Origin: an uncultured Tolumonas sp.
GTDB taxonomy: Bacteria > Pseudomonadota > Gammaproteobacteria > Enterobacterales > Aeromonadaceae
Assembly (NCBI GenBank): GCA_903931645.1
Contig: CAIZDF010000354.1
Coordinates: 1-11,150 of the forward strand
Direction: 5' to 3'
DNA: 11,150 nucleotides
Shown: positions 6,912 to 11,150 of the stretch, piece after piece
Numbering within the stretch: position 1 is the stretch's first letter
How the letters are laid out: each line of letters opens with the position of its first letter
The notes under the pieces: model-generated
What the model saw: only the letters and a program-made list of their open reading frames with translations
Database searches by the model: none
What the model was told of the DNA's origin: nothing
Program-made: the position numbers and the translations under genes

Positions 6912-7961
6912 TTGAGCCGACACATTGCCACTCTCGACCTTCATTTAGACCCCGCTGATAGCCAACGTCTGGCCAGTTTATGCGGCCCGTTTGATGACAA
7001 CATCAAGCAGATTGAACGTCGCATGGGTGTGGAAATCATCTATCGCAACAACCATTTCCAGATTGTTGGTAAAGGCGCTATCGCGCAAGTGGTCGCTGAT
7101 CTGCTGAAACAGCTGTATGTGGAAACACAACCGGTGCGCGGGCAGAAAGTAGTCGATCTGACACCGGATCAAGTACATCTGGCAATCCAGCAGTGTCATA
7201 TGCTGGAACAAAGTGACGACAATGAAACACCGAATGCCATTCCGTATGGCAAAGAGGTGAACATCAAAACCAAACGCGGCATGGTGAAACCACGCTCGCC
7301 GAATCAGGCGCAATACGTAAATAACATTGTCGCGCATGACATTACCTTTGGTATTGGCCCTGCGGGCACCGGTAAAACTTATTTAGCCGTTGCCGCCGCC
7401 GTCGATGCACTGGAACGTCAGGAAGTACGCCGTATTCTACTCACCCGCCCAGCGGTCGAAGCCGGTGAAAAACTGGGTTTCCTGCCCGGCGATTTGAGTC
7501 AGAAGGTCGATCCTTATTTGCGCCCGCTTTACGATGCACTGTTTGAAATGCTGGGGTTCGAACGGGTAGAAAAACTCATCGAACGAAACATCATTGAGAT
7601 TGCGCCGTTGGCTTATATGCGTGGTCGTACGCTGAATGATGCCTTTATCATTCTGGATGAAGGGCAAAACACCACCGTGGAACAGATGAAGATGTTCCTG
7701 ACCCGAATCGGCTTTAACTCGCGCGCCGTGATCACGGGTGACATTACCCAGATCGACTTGCCGCGCAACGTAAAATCAGGCCTGCGACACTCGATCGAAG
7801 TGCTAAATGGCGTCGACGGACTTTCATTTAACTTTTTCCAAGCAACAGACGTAGTTCGTCATCCTGTTGTCGCACGCATCGTGCAAGCTTACGAAAAATT
7901 TGAGCAACAAAAAATAATCGCGGAAAGCAAAGCAGCACCGCACGAGGGATCATCGTCATGA
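6912..7961 (+). CDS. ybeZ: PhoH-like ATPase (YbeZ)
   Basis: This is a P-loop ATPase of the PhoH family, linked to RNA metabolism and partnered with YbeY. The product is 349 residues from a TTG start. Walker A GPAGTGKT is at 149-156 and Walker B IILDEGQN has D249-E250. E. coli has DESQN at this point; the Gly is a mild variant. Other conserved blocks are [42 protein letters not shown] and [12 protein letters not shown]. An N-terminal KH-like region (about 10-80) precedes the ATPase domain. Its TGA overlaps the ybeY ATG as ATGA, implying translational coupling. It is the first gene of a phoH-ybeY-corC-lnt operon. Start choice is discussed under the ribosome site. Confidence 0.96.
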   Translation: MSRHIATLDLHLDPADSQRLASLCGPFDDNIKQIERRMGVEIIYRNNHFQIVGKGAIAQVVADLLKQLYVETQPVRGQKVVDLTPDQVHLAIQQCHMLEQSDDNETPNAIPYGKEVNIKTKRGMVKPRSPNQAQYVNNIVAHDITFGIGPAGTGKTYLAVAAAVDALERQEVRRILLTRPAVEAGEKLGFLPGDLSQKVDPYLRPLYDALFEMLGFERVEKLIERNIIEIAPLAYMRGRTLNDAFIILDEGQNTTVEQMKMFLTRIGFNSRAVITGDITQIDLPRNVKSGLRHSIEVLNGVDGLSFNFFQATDVVRHPVVARIVQAYEKFEQQKIIAESKAAPHEGSSS

Positions 7962-8425
7962 GCATCACGCTTGATCTGCAGTTAGCTTGTGCTGACAGCA
8001 GTGGCTTGCCATCAGAAGCGCAATTTCAGCAGTGGCTGGATACTGCCATCTTACCGTTTCAGCAAGAAGCGGAGGTGACGATCCGCATTGTCGATGAAGC
8101 CGAAAGCAACGATCTGAACCTCACCTACCGTGGCAAAGATAAACCGACCAATGTACTGTCGTTTCCCTTTGAATGCCCACCGGGCGTGGAAGATTTTCCG
8201 CTGTTAGGTGATTTAATCATTTGTCGGCAAGTGGTAGAACAGGAAGCCAGCGAGCAACAAAAAACACTGGAATCACACTGGGCGCACATGGTGATCCACG
8301 GCAGCTTGCATTTACTCGGTTATGACCATATAGAAGATGACGAAGCCGAAGAGATGGAAGCGCTGGAAAAAGAATTCATGCAGGCGCTGAATTATCCTGA
8401 CCCTTATAAAGATGATGAAATTTAA
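7958..8425 (+). CDS. ybeY: rRNA maturation endoribonuclease YbeY
   Basis: YbeY is a metal-dependent protein needed for 16S rRNA 3'-end maturation and late-stage 70S ribosome quality control. The product is 155 residues (the E. coli protein is also 155). The zinc signature [11 protein letters not shown] gives H114, H118 and H124, identical to E. coli numbering, and the conserved R59 lies in [14 protein letters not shown]. The C-terminal acidic stretch [12 protein letters not shown] follows. The ATG overlaps the phoH stop by 4 nt, so it is probably translated by termination-reinitiation on the same mRNA. The stop TAA overlaps the AAGGA ribosome site of corC. Confidence 0.97.
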   Translation: MSITLDLQLACADSSGLPSEAQFQQWLDTAILPFQQEAEVTIRIVDEAESNDLNLTYRGKDKPTNVLSFPFECPPGVEDFPLLGDLIICRQVVEQEASEQQKTLESHWAHMVIHGSLHLLGYDHIEDDEAEEMEALEKEFMQALNYPDPYKDDEI

Positions 8426-8439
8426 GGATTTATGACATC

Positions 8440-9318
8440 ATGAGTGATGAGCACCCTCACAGTAGTCACGGTTCACCGCGAAAAAAATGGCTGGAACGCT
8501 TAAGCCATCTGTTTCAGGGTGAGCCGAAAGATCGTAATGATCTGGTGGAAGTAATACAGGATGCGGAAGAACGCGACGTCATCGATGAAGATACCAAAGA
8601 GATGATCGAAGGCGTACTGGAAGTCTCCGAACTGCGCGTGCGCGATATCATGATCCCCCGCACGCAAATGATCACCATCCGTCGTGATCAGCCGGTATCT
8701 GCTTTTTTACCGATGATCATCCGCTCTGCGCATTCCCGCTTTCCGGTGATCAGTGACGATAAAGATCATGTCGATGGTATTTTGCTGGCGAAAGACCTTC
8801 TTCCTTATGGCTTTGGCTTAACCGCTGAACCGTTTGATTTCGAAAAAACCCTACGCCCAGCGGTTGTGGTGCCGGAAAGTAAACGCGTCGATCGCCTGTT
8901 AAAAGAGTTTCAGCAACAACGTTATCATATGGCGATCGTGGTCGATGAGTTTGGCAGTGTCTCCGGTCTGGTGACGATCGAAGATATTCTGGAACTGATC
9001 GTGGGCGAGATCGAAGACGAATACGACGAGCTATCGACCGATCAACCCTCGATCCGCGCGCTGGATGAACGCCGTTTTACACTCAATGCGTTGACGCCAA
9101 TCGAAGAATTCAACGAACACTTTGGCAGCCATTTTAGCGATGATGACGTCGACACCATTGGCGGCATCGTCATGCATGGCTTTGGCCACCTGCCAAAACG
9201 AGGTGATAGCATCGAGCTGTCAGGGTTTGTCTTCAAGATCCTGCAAGTTGATCGTCGCCGTCTGATCCAATTACAAGTGACTCCTCCGGAACAGCGATCT
9301 AATAATGAAGTGGAATAA
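8440..9318 (+). CDS. corC: CBS-domain magnesium/cobalt efflux-associated protein CorC
   Basis: The product is 292 residues, the same length as E. coli CorC/YbeX. It is a soluble protein lacking the DUF21 membrane domain of longer relatives. An N-terminal charged region (1-65) is followed by a CBS pair at about 70-130 (VRDIMIPRTQMITI) and 136-192 (VVVDEFGSVSGLVTIEDILEL), and a CorC/HlyC transporter-associated domain at about 208-283. The family is implicated in Mg/Co efflux, and E. coli ybeX has been tied to ribosome metabolism. AAGGA at 8424-8428 is 11 nt before this ATG. A nearer ATG at 8432 opens only a three-codon frame, ATG ACA TCA TGA, whose stop overlaps the corC start. The 3' end overlaps lnt by 14 nt. 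Confidence 0.96.
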   Translation: MSDEHPHSSHGSPRKKWLERLSHLFQGEPKDRNDLVEVIQDAEERDVIDEDTKEMIEGVLEVSELRVRDIMIPRTQMITIRRDQPVSAFLPMIIRSAHSRFPVISDDKDHVDGILLAKDLLPYGFGLTAEPFDFEKTLRPAVVVPESKRVDRLLKEFQQQRYHMAIVVDEFGSVSGLVTIEDILELIVGEIEDEYDELSTDQPSIRALDERRFTLNALTPIEEFNEHFGSHFSDDDVDTIGGIVMHGFGHLPKRGDSIELSGFVFKILQVDRRRLIQLQVTPPEQRSNNEVE

Positions 9319-10858
9319 TTCTGACGGGTTTAGTCGCCCTTCGTCACAACGCGCTCTTTGGGGCGCGTTGCTGTCTGGTTTACTCTGTAGCGCTGCTTTC
9401 GCGCCACTGAATTGGTGGCCATTGGCATTTGTGGCCATGTTGGGCTTATTGGCCTCACTAAATCAGCAAACTGCTGGTCGTGCATTCCGCCTGACCTGGC
9501 TGTTTGCCATGGCAATGAATCTGCCCAGCCTTTGGTGGATCCACGTCAGCATGACGCAATTTGGTGGCATCTCGCTCCCCGTTGCGTTTGTATTGGTGGG
9601 TATTCTGTGCGCATATCTTTCTTTATACCCCGCAATTGCTGCAGCACTGCTCAACCGCTTCTTTCCCAAAGCGGGAGCTACCCGTCTGTTATTGGCCTTT
9701 CCGGCGTTATGGTTGATCAGTGACTGGAGCATGGGTCATGTGATGACCGGTTTCCCGTGGATGTGGCTGGGTTATTCTCAAGTCGACAACTGGCTAACTG
9801 GATTTGCCCCCTTGTTTGGTGTGCAGAGCGTCACGCTGGCCGTGGTGTGGTGTGCAGCCGCGTGTCTGTTGTGCTGGCAACAACGCCGAATTCTATGGCT
9901 ACTCCTGCCGCCATTACTGTTTGTCACCGGTTACGGCCTGCAACAAAAAGTCTGGACACAACCCGGCAAGCCAGTCAACTTCGCGCTCGCACAAGGCAAC
10001 ATTCCACAATCATCGAAATGGGACCCTAATTTCATCAAGCCAACCCTGCTTCGCTATATTGATCTGACCCGCGAAAGCAAAGGTGCCGATATCATCATCT
10101 GGCCAGAATCCGCCGTTCCGGCGCTGGAAAATGACATGCGTGAATTCATGACCAATATGGATGATGCCATGCGTAGCCAGAAAGCCGGTTTTATTACTGG
10201 TATCCAATATTATGATCAGTCGCTGGATCGCTATTATAACGGTGTGGTAGCAACGGGGCTGATGGATAAGGAAGGCAAGCTCAGTTATCAATATGGTCAA
10301 GGTAACCGCTGGTATAAACACCATCTGTTACCGATCGGTGAGTTTGTGCCGTTTGGCGATTTATTACGCCCTATCGCGCCATTTTTTGATCTGCCAATGT
10401 CATCGTTTTCTCGTGGTGATGCAGTGCAGGACAACCTGTTAGCCGGTGGTTATAAGTTTGCGACCTCCATTTGTTATGAAATGGAATACTCCGATGAGCT
10501 ACGGCAGAATATTCATGAAGACACGCAATTTATTGTGAATGTATCGAATGACAGCTGGTTTGGTACCTCCGGTGGCCCGTGGCAACACATGGAAATCGCC
10601 CGGATGCGGGCGATAGAGTTTGGTAAACCAGTCGTCCGCGCCACCAATAGTGGTGTCACGGTAGTGTTCGATCATCAGGGCAAAACGATTGGCATGCTGC
10701 CACAGTTTGAACAGAAAGTGCTGCGTGCTGATGTGGCACCCACCACTGGCGTTACCCCGTATACCCGTTGGGGCTCGCTGCCGCTGATTGGTTTTTGTAT
10801 TGCGGGGCTTGTCATCGCACTCTGGCAGCAAAACCGCAAGCGTGCACGTTATCTCTAA
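9305..10858 (+). CDS. lnt: apolipoprotein N-acyltransferase Lnt
   Basis: Lnt is an inner-membrane enzyme that adds the third acyl chain to the N-terminal cysteine of lipoproteins, the last maturation step before Lol sorting. The product is 517 residues (E. coli 512). The N-terminal half (1-215) contains multiple hydrophobic segments, with a last one at about 491-508. The periplasmic nitrilase-like domain lies between about 223 and 485. The catalytic triad is visible as E268 in WPESA, K338 in WYKHHL and C390 in SICYE (E267, K335, C387 in E. coli). Other conserved blocks are GEFVPF, FDLPMSSFSRG, NDSWFG and GPWQHM. The ATG at 9305 lies inside corC (14-nt overlap) without a strong Shine-Dalgarno, so coupling to corC translation is likely. 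The stop codon overlaps a 22-bp tandem repeat. Confidence 0.97.
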   Translation: MKWNNSDGFSRPSSQRALWGALLSGLLCSAAFAPLNWWPLAFVAMLGLLASLNQQTAGRAFRLTWLFAMAMNLPSLWWIHVSMTQFGGISLPVAFVLVGILCAYLSLYPAIAAALLNRFFPKAGATRLLLAFPALWLISDWSMGHVMTGFPWMWLGYSQVDNWLTGFAPLFGVQSVTLAVVWCAAACLLCWQQRRILWLLLPPLLFVTGYGLQQKVWTQPGKPVNFALAQGNIPQSSKWDPNFIKPTLLRYIDLTRESKGADIIIWPESAVPALENDMREFMTNMDDAMRSQKAGFITGIQYYDQSLDRYYNGVVATGLMDKEGKLSYQYGQGNRWYKHHLLPIGEFVPFGDLLRPIAPFFDLPMSSFSRGDAVQDNLLAGGYKFATSICYEMEYSDELRQNIHEDTQFIVNVSNDSWFGTSGGPWQHMEIARMRAIEFGKPVVRATNSGVTVVFDHQGKTIGMLPQFEQKVLRADVAPTTGVTPYTRWGSLPLIGFCIAGLVIALWQQNRKRARYL

Positions 10859-10900
10859 TCAGATTAAACAGCAGGTCAAATCAGATTAAACAGCAGGTCA
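10857..10900. repeat. perfect 22-bp tandem duplication at the end of lnt
   Basis: Copy 1 spans 10857-10878 and copy 2 spans 10879-10900, with no mismatches and no spacer. Each unit contains CAGATTAAACAGCAGG. The first copy includes the last two bases of the lnt stop codon. Homology stops exactly at both ends, as expected for a recent slippage-type duplication. The second copy supplies the 5' arm of the terminator hairpin at 10892-10915, so a spare arm lies upstream in copy 1. Confidence 0.95.
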
Positions 10901-10915
10901 GCCATCTGGCCTGCT
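10892..10915. terminator. shared hairpin between convergent lnt and HAD genes
   Basis: AGCAGGTCAG (10892-10901) pairs with CTGGCCTGCT (10906-10915) over 10 bp, including one G-T wobble, around a CCAT loop. Neither flank has a long T run: TAGTCTCTT follows on plus, and GTTTAATC follows on minus. It is therefore a moderate, probably bidirectional terminator for the convergent transcripts. Confidence 0.65.
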
Positions 10916-10922
10916 TAGTCTC

Positions 10923-11150
10923 TTAACAAAACAGAGTCGCAACATCCAACTCATCTAACTGTGCAATAACCTGATGCACACCCACCACTTCACTTAATGA
11001 TGCATGCTTTTCTTTCGGGCCAAGTGCCACAATGTAACCAGCACCACCACGCCTTGCCGCTTCCAAACCAGATAATGAATCTTCAATCAGTAAGCATTCC
11101 GTAAATGGCACATTAATTTGCGCTGCAGCGGCCAAAAATAACGCAGGGTC
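10923..11150 (-). CDS. HAD-superfamily phosphatase, C-terminal part (5' end beyond window)
   Basis: Seventy-five codons are visible in an open frame running off the right edge and ending at TAA 10925-10923. The sequence DPALFLAAAAQINVP followed by ECLLIEDSLSGLEAARRGGAG is the classical motif III/IV region of subfamily I HAD hydrolases of the beta-phosphoglucomutase/sugar-phosphatase type. The IEDS acidic motif would hold the Mg-binding aspartate. The nucleophile DxD motif, the cap domain and the motif III lysine lie outside the window, so the substrate cannot be assigned. It is convergent with lnt and shares the hairpin at 10892-10915. Confidence 0.85.
   Translation of the reverse strand, partial: DPALFLAAAAQINVPFTECLLIEDSLSGLEAARRGGAGYIVALGPKEKHASLSEVVGVHQVIAQLDELDVATLFC

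Noticed and set aside
1..11150. Search for a mobile element, CRISPR array, tRNA/rRNA gene or novel multi-gene system
   Set aside because: All genes are conserved housekeeping genes in familiar order, intergenic gaps are at most about 206 bp, and no repeat array, transposase or RNA-gene signature was seen.

Overview
This window is a chromosomal housekeeping stretch from a gammaproteobacterium. The proteins match the Escherichia coli versions almost residue for residue, with key residues at the same or nearly the same numbers. The base composition is close to balanced and the tail gene differs from E. coli. This looks more like an Aeromonadales-type relative (Tolumonas/Aeromonas-like) than an enteric, but that placement is inference from memory of gene style, not a search. 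There is no prophage, transposon, CRISPR array, tRNA or rRNA, and no sign of recent gene transfer.

Left half, minus strand, in the direction of transcription: fmdB-like zinc-ribbon gene (5222-4968), aspS (4915-3149), yebC (3038-2295), ruvC (2164-1643), ruvA (1569-949), ruvB (932 to beyond the left edge). A good promoter faces fmdB. A strong intrinsic terminator closes the yebC unit before ruvC. A textbook LexA operator lies between ruvC and ruvA, so ruvAB is an SOS-inducible unit while ruvC sits upstream of the operator, as in E. coli. RuvA and RuvB move Holliday junctions and RuvC cuts them. AspRS charges tRNA-Asp.

Right half, plus strand: miaB (5429-6859, tRNA methylthiolation) is divergent from fmdB across about 206 bp. 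It is followed by a palindromic terminator and a tightly packed operon phoH/ybeZ, ybeY, corC/ybeX, lnt (6912-10858). In that operon ybeY overlaps phoH by 4 nt and lnt overlaps corC by 14 nt. It combines an RNA-linked ATPase, the 16S rRNA-processing YbeY protein, a CBS-domain ion/envelope protein and the apolipoprotein N-acyltransferase.

At the right edge the C-terminal part of a HAD-family phosphatase gene (10923-11150, minus) converges on lnt. The 64-bp convergent gap contains a perfect 22-bp tandem duplication that overlaps the lnt stop codon and duplicates one arm of the shared terminator hairpin.

I found no undescribed multi-gene system. The non-routine signals are small: the tandem duplication at the lnt terminator, a 17-bp dyad in the miaB upstream region, a compound inverted repeat between aspS and yebC, a terminator/leader hairpin before a TTG-started phoH, and a hairpin between fmdB and aspS.
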